Made by a program: the position numbers and the translations under genes
NCBI RefSeq assembly: GCF_014595955.1
Contig: NZ_JABVCF010000007.1
Location: 248,001-312,000 of the forward strand
Reading direction: 5' to 3'
Source of the DNA: Pseudaminobacter soli (ex Zhang et al. 2022)
GTDB lineage: Bacteria > Pseudomonadota > Alphaproteobacteria > Rhizobiales > Rhizobiaceae
DNA length: 64,000 bases
In this document: piece by piece, positions 25,622 to 33,882 of the stretch
Layout of the letters: each line of letters opens with the position of its first letter
Position numbering within the stretch: position 1 is the stretch's first letter
Notes under the pieces: model-generated
The model's database searches: none
Seen by the model: the letters and a program-made list of their open reading frames with translations, nothing else
What the model was told of the DNA's origin: nothing

Positions 25622-26152
25622 TCAGGCCGCCTTGATCGAGATCTGCTTCTCGGCGTGCTGGGCTTCCGGCGTCTTCGGCACTTTCACCTGCAGTATGCCC
25701 TTGGAGAAGGTCGCCTCGATCTTTTCAGCATCGATGTTCTCGGGCAGTTGAAAGGAGCGCTGGAACGATCCGAAGCGGCGCTCGGAGAGGTGATAGTCCC
25801 CTTCACCCTCCTCCTTTTGCTCCTTCTTCTCCCCCTTGATGGTCATCATATGGTTGGAGACTTTGACCTGAATGTCCTTCTCGTCGATTCCGGGCAGTTC
25901 GGCGGTGATCTCGTAGCAGTCACCCTTCTCTACCACGTCGAATGCCGGCGCTAGCCGCCAAGCTGACTGGCGCCCAGACCTGTCGGGATCGAACATGGAG
26001 CGGGTGGACGGAAGCCTCCAGCCGAAGGGGCGGAAATCGTCGAACAGCCGTTCGATCTCTCGCTGCAAGCTGTCGAACGGCATCCAATCATCCCTACGCG
26101 CCGGAGCGGCCCCCCTCTGCTGGGCGACCGGCATTTTCTCTTTCTCGGCCAT
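25622..26152 (-). CDS. Small heat shock protein, Hsp20 family
   Basis: ATP-independent holdase chaperone of 176 aa. The alpha-crystallin domain runs from about WRLAPAFDVVEKGDCYEITA to the end of the beta-sheet at FSKGILQVKVPKTPEA, which includes the diagnostic A-x-x-x-G-I-L-x-V motif. The N-terminus is short and flexible. The start at 26152 is preceded by AAAGGAGGAAT; an upstream in-frame ATG would fall beyond this site. A FixK box lies 74 bp upstream (26226-26239), so it is probably induced with the neighbouring stress protein rather than, or as well as, by heat. Confidence 0.93.
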   Translation of the reverse strand: MAEKEKMPVAQQRGAAPARRDDWMPFDSLQREIERLFDDFRPFGWRLPSTRSMFDPDRSGRQSAWRLAPAFDVVEKGDCYEITAELPGIDEKDIQVKVSNHMMTIKGEKKEQKEEGEGDYHLSERRFGSFQRSFQLPENIDAEKIEATFSKGILQVKVPKTPEAQHAEKQISIKAA

Positions 26153-26225
26153 GGGATTCCTCCTTTGTTTTTGGGGGGTCGTTGCACCGCTCGGAGGCAT
26201 GAAATCCCCTCGGCAAAGCGCCGCA

Positions 26226-26239
26226 TTGACCCGGATCAA
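26226..26239. promoter_or_regulatory. FixK/FNR box upstream of hsp20
   Basis: TTGACCCGGATCAA has the perfect TTGA-N6-TCAA core (read toward hsp20 as TTGATCCGGGTCAA). Its inner edge is 73 bp from the hsp20 start codon, suitable for activation at about -41.5. It lies in the gap between hsp20 and the MaoC stop. Confidence 0.75.
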
Positions 26240-26290
26240 CTCCGAGACTGCCAAGCCTGTTGAGATTTGGCGGGAGTTGATGCTGGAGGC

Positions 26291-26767
26291 TTAGCCGCGT
26301 GCCGCCGCCGGCTTGACAAAGGCGAGGGTCAGCCACCGTGCGGTGAGCGCGGGCTTGGGCGAGCCCTCGATCTCGATCGTGACGTCGTGGGCGATCTCGA
26401 CCCAGCCCGAAGGCCGCGACTTCAGCTTCGCCAGGACGAAGCGTGCGCGGATGCGCGAGCCCGTCTTCACCGGCGCCACGAAGCGCAGCGTCTCAAAACC
26501 CTGATTGATGCCGATATCCGAGCCCTCGAGGCGCGGCACGGTCTCGAACGCCGTGGCTGAGAGCAGCGATAGCGTCAGGAAACCGTGGGCGATGGTGCCG
26601 CCGAAATTCGTCTCGCGCGCCGCACGCTCCGGGTCGCAGTGGATGAACTGGTGGTCGTCGGTGGCGTCGGCGAACTGGTCGATCATCGCCTGCGTCACCT
26701 CGCGCCAGGGCGAGACCACCTCCTGGCCGATGCCGGCCTCTGCTTGTTCCAGGGTGATGGTGTTCAC
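26291..26767 (-). CDS. MaoC family dehydratase (hot-dog fold)
   Basis: R-specific enoyl-CoA hydratase-like protein of 158 aa. The hydratase motif ATDDHQFIHCDPERAA contains the catalytic Asp38 and His43, followed by FGGTIAHGFLTLSLLS. This resembles NodN-like MaoC proteins. The GTG at 26767 is chosen because the longer frame begins inside the palindromic repeat at 26805. The natural substrate is an unknown acyl-CoA. It is transcribed toward hsp20 with a 138-bp gap holding the FixK box. Confidence 0.88.
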   Translation of the reverse strand: MNTITLEQAEAGIGQEVVSPWREVTQAMIDQFADATDDHQFIHCDPERAARETNFGGTIAHGFLTLSLLSATAFETVPRLEGSDIGINQGFETLRFVAPVKTGSRIRARFVLAKLKSRPSGWVEIAHDVTIEIEGSPKPALTARWLTLAFVKPAAARG

Positions 26768-26804
26768 TCTGTCGTTCTCTTCCTTGCTTGCCGCAGCTTT
26801 GTTC

Positions 26805-27049
26805 GTGCGTCCTTCGAGGCTCCCCATCGACTGCTCGCCACTTTTCGTGGCTCGCGCTCAGGGTCGCACCTCAGGATGAGGACCGTTGCGGCTGCAGCGC
26901 TGGTCGCCGAAGCCGCTGCATCGGTGTTGCTCCAGCGTTGTGCATCGCCTGTCGGGGATGCAGGCAGGGCGGTCCTCATCCTGAGGTGCGAGCCCGCACG
27001 GCGCTCGAGATTCGAACGTACCGATGCGGGCGAGCCTCGAAGGACGCAC
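26805..27049. repeat. Paired inverted repeat, copy 2 of the long palindromic element
   Basis: A 245-bp element with the same outer arms as the 10815-11071 copy: GTGCGTCCTTCGAGGC (26805-26820) and its reverse complement (27034-27049). Inner arms GTCGCACCTCAGGATGAGG and GGTCCTCATCCTGAGGTGCG (26971-26990) also recur. The sequence between the inner arms differs from copy 1, so only the arms are conserved. It occupies nearly all of the 334-bp gap between the efflux pump stop and the MaoC gene. Confidence 0.9.
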
Positions 27050-27101
27050 CAATACTCAAGACGCGCGGGAAAGTACAAGGTCAACGAAAAGGAAGCGCGG
27101 G

Positions 27102-30100
27102 CTACTCGGCCGGCTCGACCCCCGTATAGGCGGCCTCCTGGAGTTCGCGCTTCAGTCGCGCCTCTTCATGCGCCTTGGGCGTCACGAAGCGGCCGAGCAG
27201 CAGATAGGCGACCGGGGTCAGGAACAGCGTCGACACGGTGGCAAGGCCGAGGCCTCCGACGATCACCCAGCCCAGCGCAATGCGTGCCTCCGCGCCGGCG
27301 CCGCTGGCTAGCACCAGCGGCAGGCCGCCGAGCACGGTGCAGATCATCGTCATCATCACCGGCCTGAGGCGGATGAGCGACGCCTGCTCGATCGCCTCGC
27401 GTACGCCCAGGCCGCGGTCACGCAACTGATTGGCGAACTCGACGATGAGGATGCCGTTCTTCGCCATCACCCCGACCAGCAGCACCAGCCCGATCTGGCT
27501 GTAAGCGTTGAGCGACGTTCCGGTCATCAGCATGGCGTAGACCGCACAGGCCAGCCCCAGCGGCACCGTCGCCATGATGATGATGGCGCTGATGAAGCTC
27601 TCGAACTGCGCGGCAAGCACGAGCAGGATGATTACCAGGGCGAAGCCGAAGACGGCCAACATGCCGCTGGAGCTCTCGCCCAGCGTGGCCGCCTCGGCGA
27701 GCGGGATTATGCGGCTGCCGTTCGGCAGCAGCGGAGCGGCGATCCGCTCGGCCGTCTGCAAGGCTTCGCCCAGGGCGAAGCCCGGCTTCAGGCCCGCCGT
27801 GATCGCCACGGCCCGCAACTGCTGCTCGCGCTGCAGCGACGGCGGCACGGCGCGCTCGGTCAGCGTGGCGAAGGTGGACATCGGAACGTAGCGCCCATCG
27901 GATGCGCGCACGAAGATGTTCTCGAGATCGGTCGGGTCGTTGACCGGATTGCTCGTGGAAATGAGCTTCACCGGATAGCTGCGGTCCTCGATGAAGACCT
28001 CCGCCACCTCGCGGCCGTCGAGCATCGCCTGCATCGTATCGGAAAGGCCGGCGATGTTGATGCCGAGGTCGGACGCCCGCTCACGGTCGATCTCCACGGT
28101 CAGCTGCGGCTGGGTCGCATCGGTCGAGAGCCGCGGCTGATCGAAACGCGGGTCCTTCTCCAGTTCGGACACGATTTTCGCGGCGACTTGGTTCAACTCG
28201 GAGTAGCTGTTGCCGACCACTGCGAACTGCAGGCCGCTGCCCGCGCCGCGGATGCCAAGGCTGTTCGGCGAAATGGAAAAGGCTCGCACGCCCGGCACCT
28301 GCTGCACGATCCGGTTGATGTCGGCGACGATCTCCTGTTGGCTGCGCGTGCGCTCATCCCAGGGTGCCAGCGCCATCACCATGAAGCCGCTGTTGGTCGA
28401 GCCGCCCTGGCCGACATTGGCGAAAGTGCTGACCACCTCGCCGGAATCGCGCAACGGCTGGATCAACTCCTCGATGCGCCGCATCTGCTGGGTCGTGTAG
28501 TCGAGGCTCACGCCTTGCGGCGCGGTCACGCGCAGCAGGGCGAGCGAGCGGTCCTCCTGGGGCGTCAGTTCCTGTCGGATCAGGCCGAAGGCGCCAAAGG
28601 CCGAGGCGGCGAACAGGACCGAAACGAGGACAACGATCAGCGGTGCGTTGAGGCAGGCGTGCAGGCATCGCCGATAGAGAGACGCCAGCCCGCCTCCCAG
28701 GGCGGCCACCGGGCCGCGGCGATGCTCATGCCCGCCGGTTTCCTTCAGGATGCGCGAGGCAAGCATCGGGCAGAGCGAGAGCGCCACGACCGCGGACAGC
28801 AGTACCGCCATGGCGAGCACGAAGCCGAACTCGCGGAAAAGCCCGCCGGTCTGTCCGGGTAGAAAGGAGAGCGGGACGAACACGGCGGCCAAGGTCGCGG
28901 TGGTCGCGATGACTGCGAAGAAAACCTCCTCGGTGCCCAGCACCGCTGCCGCACGGGGACCCATGCCCTCGTTGCGCCGGCGCACGATGTTCTCGAGCAC
29001 AACGATGGCGTCGTCGACGACGAGGCCGGTCGCCAGCACCAGCGCAAGCAGCGTCAGGATGTTGACCGAGAAGCCGGCGAGATAGATCGCGGCGATGGTG
29101 CCGACCAAGGCTACCGGCATGGCCAGCCCGGGGATGATGGTGGCGCGCCAGTCGAGCAGGAAAAGATAGATGATCAGGAGCACGATGGTCACGGCAAGGA
29201 CCAGCGCGATCTCCACCTCATGGATGGCGCCTTGGACGAAGGTGGCATCGTCGCTGTTGACGCGGATCGTCATGCCTTGCGGCAGGTTCTTCTGGATCTC
29301 TGCGGCGGCCGCGCGCACGCCTTCGGAGATGTCGAGCGTGTTCGATTGCGCCTGGCGGACGATGCCGAGGCCGATGCCGGTCTTGCCGTCGGAGCGGAGC
29401 GAGGTCGTGTTCGGGTCGCCGCCGAGCGTCACGGTGGCAACGTCGCCGAGCCTCACACGGTCGGCGATCACGATGTTCTCGAAGGCCTCCGGCGTGGTCA
29501 CGCTGGCGGTCGCCCTGACGATGAGGTCCTGATTGCTGGTGGTGAGCGAGCCGGCCGGCGTGTCGAACGCGACCGAGGCGAGCGCATCGCGTATATCGAC
29601 GAGGCTAAGTCCGTAGCTGGCGACCTTGGCCTGGTTGATGTCGACGCGGAAGATCTTTTCGCGGTCGCCATAGATCTGCACGTCGGCAACGCCGGGGACT
29701 GCGGCAAGGACATCCGCGATCTCGTCCTCGACCAGTATGGTCATGTCCTCCACCGACATGGAATCGGAGGTGACCGCCAGTCGCATCACGGCATCGGCGT
29801 TTGCGTCGGCCTTGACGATCCTCGGAGCGTCCATGTCATCGGGCAGCTGATTCTGGGCGCGGCTCACCGCGTCGCGCGCGTCCGACGCGGCAACGTCGAG
29901 GTTGACGCCGTCGTTGAACTCCATGGTGACGCGGCTGCGGCCATAAGAGGAGGTAGACGAGATCGATTTCACGCCCGAGACACGGGCCACGGCGCCCTCG
30001 ATCACCGCAGTCACCTCGCGGTCGATCGTCTCACCGGAAGCGCCCCGGAAATCCGCATTGATGGTGATGACCGGTCGGTCGACATCGGGCAACTCGCGGA

Positions 30101-30230
30101 TTTCGACGCCGTAGAAGGCGGCGAGCCCTGCGACACCGATCAGCGTGTTGAGTACGAAGGCGAGCACCGGGCGCCGCACGAACAGCGCGGTGAGCCCCCT
30201 GCCGCCGCCTTCACCTTGCATATCGGACAT
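27102..30230 (-). CDS. RND efflux pump inner-membrane permease
   Basis: Proton-driven resistance-nodulation-division transporter of 1042 aa, the inner-membrane part of a tripartite pump exporting drugs or other amphiphiles. It shows the first helix FVRRPVLAFVLNTLIGVAGL, two large periplasmic loops, the proton-relay pair in LVVDDAIVVLENIVRR near residue 405, and the second-half repeat with VGVMAKNGILIVEFANQLRD. Length is standard for the HAE1 family. The adaptor gene precedes it by 12 bp in the same operon. No outer-membrane factor is present in the window. Confidence 0.95.
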   Translation of the reverse strand: MSDMQGEGGGRGLTALFVRRPVLAFVLNTLIGVAGLAAFYGVEIRELPDVDRPVITINADFRGASGETIDREVTAVIEGAVARVSGVKSISSTSSYGRSRVTMEFNDGVNLDVAASDARDAVSRAQNQLPDDMDAPRIVKADANADAVMRLAVTSDSMSVEDMTILVEDEIADVLAAVPGVADVQIYGDREKIFRVDINQAKVASYGLSLVDIRDALASVAFDTPAGSLTTSNQDLIVRATASVTTPEAFENIVIADRVRLGDVATVTLGGDPNTTSLRSDGKTGIGLGIVRQAQSNTLDISEGVRAAAAEIQKNLPQGMTIRVNSDDATFVQGAIHEVEIALVLAVTIVLLIIYLFLLDWRATIIPGLAMPVALVGTIAAIYLAGFSVNILTLLALVLATGLVVDDAIVVLENIVRRRNEGMGPRAAAVLGTEEVFFAVIATTATLAAVFVPLSFLPGQTGGLFREFGFVLAMAVLLSAVVALSLCPMLASRILKETGGHEHRRGPVAALGGGLASLYRRCLHACLNAPLIVVLVSVLFAASAFGAFGLIRQELTPQEDRSLALLRVTAPQGVSLDYTTQQMRRIEELIQPLRDSGEVVSTFANVGQGGSTNSGFMVMALAPWDERTRSQQEIVADINRIVQQVPGVRAFSISPNSLGIRGAGSGLQFAVVGNSYSELNQVAAKIVSELEKDPRFDQPRLSTDATQPQLTVEIDRERASDLGINIAGLSDTMQAMLDGREVAEVFIEDRSYPVKLISTSNPVNDPTDLENIFVRASDGRYVPMSTFATLTERAVPPSLQREQQLRAVAITAGLKPGFALGEALQTAERIAAPLLPNGSRIIPLAEAATLGESSSGMLAVFGFALVIILLVLAAQFESFISAIIIMATVPLGLACAVYAMLMTGTSLNAYSQIGLVLLVGVMAKNGILIVEFANQLRDRGLGVREAIEQASLIRLRPVMMTMICTVLGGLPLVLASGAGAEARIALGWVIVGGLGLATVSTLFLTPVAYLLLGRFVTPKAHEEARLKRELQEAAYTGVEPAE

Positions 30231-30242
30231 CGGCGCCCCCTT

Positions 30243-31427
30243 TTACGAGCCGCTGCGGGGGCCGGCATTCGGCGGGGTGGGCTGCGGTTGGGCTCCTGCT
30301 ACCAGCAGTTCCGCGCCCTGCCGGACGAGGTGGATGCCTTCGGTCACGACATCGTCGCCCTCACGAAGCTCGCCCGCCACGAGGACGTTCTCGGTATTGC
30401 GCTGGATCACGCGCACCGGCACCCGTTCGGCCAAGCCGCTGCGCACCGCCCAGACGAAGGCGCCATCGCTGCCCCATTGGATCGCGAGCGGATTGACCGA
30501 CGGATAGACGTCGCCCGGGAAGCGCATCGAGACCTGGAAGGACATGCCGGCGCGCAAGATGTCGTCCGCATTGGGGATGCGGGCGCGCACCAGGAGCGTG
30601 CGGCTCTTCTCGTCCAGGCGGTTGTCGATCGCCGCGATCAGGCCCTCCACGACCTCGCCGGGGCGGGCGATCAAGCTGGCGGTGAGCGGCGCACCAACCT
30701 GCACGAGGCTGGCATAGCGCTCGGGGACCCAGAAATCGACCAAGATGGAGGAGCGGTCATCGATCACCGCGATCTGCGTATCGGCGGTAACGTGATTGCC
30801 GGCCTCGACCGGAAATATGCCGACGACGCCGGCTATCGGTGCTGCGATGGCCCGCCGCTCCAGGGAAAGCTCGGCATCGCGCAGCGCCAGGCGGGCGTTC
30901 TCGACCGCGAGTTCGGCCTCGGTGACCTGGACGGCCGTGGCGGCATTGGACGAGCGCAGGGACTTGACGCGCTCCACGCGGGCCTTCGCATCGTCGAGCG
31001 CGATCCTCGAGCGGTCCACGGCGATCTGCTCGGCGTCCGAATCCAGCCGCGCCAGTACGTCCCCGCGGGCGACCCGCGACCCCGGCTCGACCAGCGTCTC
31101 GACGAGCCGGCCAGACGTATACGGCTTCACCGAGACCGAAGCATTGGCGCGGCCGGTGCCGATCGCGGAAAGCCTGTCGTTTATCGTCGCGTTGACGACC
31201 GGCGCAGTGACGACGGTGGCCGGCTGGCGGGAACCCTGCCGTCCGCCCTCGCGCCTGTCGCCGCCGGCATCGCCCGACGGCTGTTCGGGGGCACCGGCCA
31301 GTTGAACCGCCCAGTCCAGCCCCCATTGCGAGGCGATCTGCGGAGCACCGGGGTAGTAGCGGATCCAGGCAAACCCGGCCGCTGCAAGCAGAAGGATCGC
31401 GATTGCCAGTTGCTTCCAGGCAGCCAT
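30243..31427 (-). CDS. RND efflux periplasmic adaptor (membrane fusion protein)
   Basis: HlyD/AcrA-type adaptor of 394 aa that links the RND permease to an outer-membrane channel. A short N-terminal membrane anchor (LAIAILLLAAAGFAWI) is followed by a lipoyl-type hairpin split around SVSVKPYTSGRLVETLVEPG and RRAIAAPIAGVVGIFPVEAG, a helical coiled region, and beta-barrel domains. The start at 31427 follows GGAG at five bases; in-frame ATGs 15 and 51 bp upstream have no such site. It is the first gene of the pump operon; an AT-rich inverted repeat about 120 bp upstream may be part of its promoter. Confidence 0.93.
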   Translation of the reverse strand: MAAWKQLAIAILLLAAAGFAWIRYYPGAPQIASQWGLDWAVQLAGAPEQPSGDAGGDRREGGRQGSRQPATVVTAPVVNATINDRLSAIGTGRANASVSVKPYTSGRLVETLVEPGSRVARGDVLARLDSDAEQIAVDRSRIALDDAKARVERVKSLRSSNAATAVQVTEAELAVENARLALRDAELSLERRAIAAPIAGVVGIFPVEAGNHVTADTQIAVIDDRSSILVDFWVPERYASLVQVGAPLTASLIARPGEVVEGLIAAIDNRLDEKSRTLLVRARIPNADDILRAGMSFQVSMRFPGDVYPSVNPLAIQWGSDGAFVWAVRSGLAERVPVRVIQRNTENVLVAGELREGDDVVTEGIHLVRQGAELLVAGAQPQPTPPNAGPRSGS

Positions 31428-31546
31428 CAGTACTCCAAGCATTCCGCAGGCGTGGCGGGCCCCAACAGCCGCCGACATTAGGCGCGACGAGTAAGCCGTC
31501 CCTCACTTGTCCCCGATCCTTATGTCGTTTTGCGGGCGGCAGCGCA

Positions 31547-31564
31547 CCTAAAATTATTGTTAGG
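31547..31564. promoter_or_regulatory. AT-rich inverted repeat upstream of the RND operon
   Basis: CCTAA-AATTATTG-TTAGG is an AT-rich palindrome in an otherwise GC-rich stretch between the adaptor start (31427) and the RpiR gene stop (31601). It may mark a promoter or repressor operator for the pump; no regulator of the TetR or MarR type lies next to it. Confidence 0.3.
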
Positions 31565-31600
31565 ATTCAATAGGCGCCATGCTGGCCCGGCTGGCTGGAT

Positions 31601-32428
31601 TCAGCGCAGGTCCTCCATGTCGCGAATGCGTTTGGCACCATCAGCGTCGAGCGCGCGCGTGACCTCGCTGATCAGTGTCTCGGCAACCACCATCAGCGCC
31701 GCCGATGAATCCCACGGCGAAGGCACTCCGGTGCGTCCGGTAATCACGTGCTTGGCGAAGCGCGAGATCGGGGACAGCCACTGGTCGGTGATCAGCACGA
31801 TTTTCACCCCGCGCTGGTGCGCCTTCTCGGCGAAGCGCAGAAGACTGTCCTGATATCGCCTGATATCGAAGACGATCAGCACGTCGCGCTTGCTCATGTC
31901 GATCAGCCGATCGCGCCAGTTGCTTTCCTGGCCGGCGAGGTGGAAGACGCCCGGCCGCACGATCGTGAGGTGGGCCGCCGTGTAGCGGGCAAGCGGATCC
32001 GTGAAGCGGCCGCCGATCAGGTAGATGCTCGCACGGCGATCGGTCATCAAGGCAACGATGTCTTCGATCTGCTTTGGCGGAATGTGCCGGAACGTCTCCC
32101 CGATATTGGCCAGAGTGGCGGCTATGACAGACGAGGTGCCGTCGGCATCGGGCATCAGCGGAGCGTCTGCGCGTGAGGCGGGAGATTGCAGTTGCTCGGC
32201 AAGCTCGTCCTGCAGCGCGGCCTGGAACTCGGGATAGTTCTGGAACCCAAGCCGCGACACGAAGCGCAGGATCGTCGGCGAACTGACGCCTGCCTGCTGC
32301 GAGAAATCGGCGACGGTCTTCAGGCCCGTCAATGGATAGTTGGCGATCAGTATCTGGGCAGCGCGGCGCTCGCCAGGCGGCATGGCCTCGAAGCGCTCGG
32401 TGATCAGTTCCGCAACGCTCGCCCCCAT
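31601..32428 (-). CDS. MurR/RpiR family transcriptional regulator
   Basis: Regulator of 275 aa with an N-terminal RpiR helix-turn-helix (TVADFSQQAGVSSPTILRFV) and a C-terminal SIS domain (from about ASIYLIGGRFTDPLARYTAA) that normally binds a phosphosugar or similar ligand. The ATG at 32428 follows AGGAGGG; a longer frame to 32503 is not needed. It is divergent from the amidohydrolase-TRAP-ligase genes and is the obvious candidate for their regulator. In several rhizobia RpiR proteins control amine or amino acid catabolic operons, so a non-sugar ligand is possible. Confidence 0.9.
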   Translation of the reverse strand: MGASVAELITERFEAMPPGERRAAQILIANYPLTGLKTVADFSQQAGVSSPTILRFVSRLGFQNYPEFQAALQDELAEQLQSPASRADAPLMPDADGTSSVIAATLANIGETFRHIPPKQIEDIVALMTDRRASIYLIGGRFTDPLARYTAAHLTIVRPGVFHLAGQESNWRDRLIDMSKRDVLIVFDIRRYQDSLLRFAEKAHQRGVKIVLITDQWLSPISRFAKHVITGRTGVPSPWDSSAALMVVAETLISEVTRALDADGAKRIRDMEDLR

Positions 32429-32557
32429 GAACCCTCCTGCGCTTCGTCCGGGCAAGCCGTTTCCCGTTTGACAAACCCTTTGCGGACGTATCAAATCATC
32501 CATCGGAGCGGAATGGAACTGTCAAAGTAACGTTCGATACGCGCCGGGGGAGGACGA

Positions 32558-33358
32558 ATGGGAGCGCGGGAGGATCTTACAGCAGACGAGGCGGTGGACG
32601 TCGTGAATCGCGACGGACGCGGCTGCGTCGTGCTGGTCTGCGACCATGCCTCGAATTTCCTGCCGCGGGAATTCGGTGGGCTCGGGCTGGATTCGGCTGA
32701 GTTCGCTCGTCACATCGCCTGGGATCCGGGAGCTCTGCCAGTTTGTCTGGAGCTCTCGGCGCTGCTGGACGCTCCACTGATCGCGTCACGCATCTCACGG
32801 CTCGTCATCGACTGCAACCGCCCTCTCAACGCGCCGGACCTGATCCCGGAGATCAGCGAGACGACGGTGATACCCGGCAACCTTTACATTACCAAATGGG
32901 AGCGCGAGCGCCGCATCGCCCTTGCCTATGAGCCCTTCCACAGCGCCATCGATGAGCTTCTGAGCCAGCGCGAATCTACCGGGCAGGAGACCTGTCTTGT
33001 CTCCATTCATTCCTTCACGCCGGTGTACAAGGGTGTGAAGCGTCCGTGGGACATCGGGATCATCCACGATGAAGACGAGCGGCTGGCCCGGCCAATGGTC
33101 GAAGCGCTGCGGCGGCTATCAGGCATTACAGTCGGGGTGAACGAACCGTATTCTCCGGCCGATCGCGTCTACCACACCATCGCCACGCACGCGCACCCCG
33201 GCGACCTCCCCTGTGCGATGGTGGAACTACGCAATGATCGGATCGCAGATACGGCAGGGCAGTATCGCTGGGCAGGGCTGCTGGCGGGGATACTTTCGCA
33301 GTTGAAACCTTCCGGAGGCGATCCCGCGGGCTGCTTCCGTCACTCCTCCGTTCATTGA
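32558..33358 (+). CDS. N-formylglutamate amidohydrolase family protein
   Basis: Zinc hydrolase of 266 aa of the HutG/N-formylglutamate deformylase family, which cleaves an amide on glutamate. Family features are VLVCDHASNFLPREFG near the N-terminus, DLIPEISETTVIPGN, and VSIHSFTPVYKGVKRPWDIG. No histidine-utilisation genes surround it. Instead it shares a strand with a TRAP transporter and a glutamine-synthetase-like ligase, so a gamma-glutamyl or N-acyl-glutamate substrate is a reasonable alternative to formylglutamate. Its stop lies 11 bp before the chosen TRAP start, indicating an operon. Confidence 0.88.
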   Translation: MGAREDLTADEAVDVVNRDGRGCVVLVCDHASNFLPREFGGLGLDSAEFARHIAWDPGALPVCLELSALLDAPLIASRISRLVIDCNRPLNAPDLIPEISETTVIPGNLYITKWERERRIALAYEPFHSAIDELLSQRESTGQETCLVSIHSFTPVYKGVKRPWDIGIIHDEDERLARPMVEALRRLSGITVGVNEPYSPADRVYHTIATHAHPGDLPCAMVELRNDRIADTAGQYRWAGLLAGILSQLKPSGGDPAGCFRHSSVH

Positions 33359-33369
33359 GAGGTGAACGT

Positions 33370-33882
33370 TTGCCGACAGCGATTCAGACCTTTGTAAGGA
33401 CCGTCGACGCCATCAATCGCCGCATCGGCCGGTTCGCCATGTACCTCATCTTCGTGATGGGCGCGATCCTGCTCTACTCGACGCTGTCGCGCGTCCTTTT
33501 CGGGGTGCCGGTGAACTGGGTGATGGAGATGTCCCAGTTCATGCTGTCGGCCTACTATCTGCTCGGCGGCGCCTACTCCATGCAGCTCGACGCGCATGTG
33601 CGCATGGATCTCTTCTACGGGATGATGAAGCCGAAGACGCGGGCCATCACCGATTCCTTCACGATCGTCTTCGTTATTTTCTATCTCGTCGTGCTGTTCT
33701 GGGGCGGCATCTCCTCGACGGAATATTCGATCACCTACAGTCAGAAGAACTACACCGCATGGGCTCCGGTGCTCTGGCCGATCAAGGTCATCATGACGCT
33801 GGGCATCTTCCTGATGCTGCTCCAGACGATCGCCCAGTTCTTCAAGGATGTCGCTGAAGCGCGCGGAAAGCCGATCGCATGA
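33370..33882 (+). CDS. TRAP transporter small permease (DctQ type)
   Basis: Small four-helix membrane subunit of a tripartite ATP-independent periplasmic transporter (170 aa). Hydrophobic segments begin at FAMYLIFVMGAILLYSTLSR, then WVMEMSQFMLSAYYLLGGAY and two more, typical of DctQ. The start is probably TTG 33370, preceded by AGAGGTG; another TTG at 33355 overlaps the amidohydrolase stop as TTGA and cannot be excluded. The large permease begins before its stop. Confidence 0.92.
   Translation: MPTAIQTFVRTVDAINRRIGRFAMYLIFVMGAILLYSTLSRVLFGVPVNWVMEMSQFMLSAYYLLGGAYSMQLDAHVRMDLFYGMMKPKTRAITDSFTIVFVIFYLVVLFWGGISSTEYSITYSQKNYTAWAPVLWPIKVIMTLGIFLMLLQTIAQFFKDVAEARGKPIA

Noticed and set aside
29220-31481. 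Plus-strand open frame of 753 codons opposite the RND pump genes
   Set aside because: Shadow of two certain genes; no motif seen.
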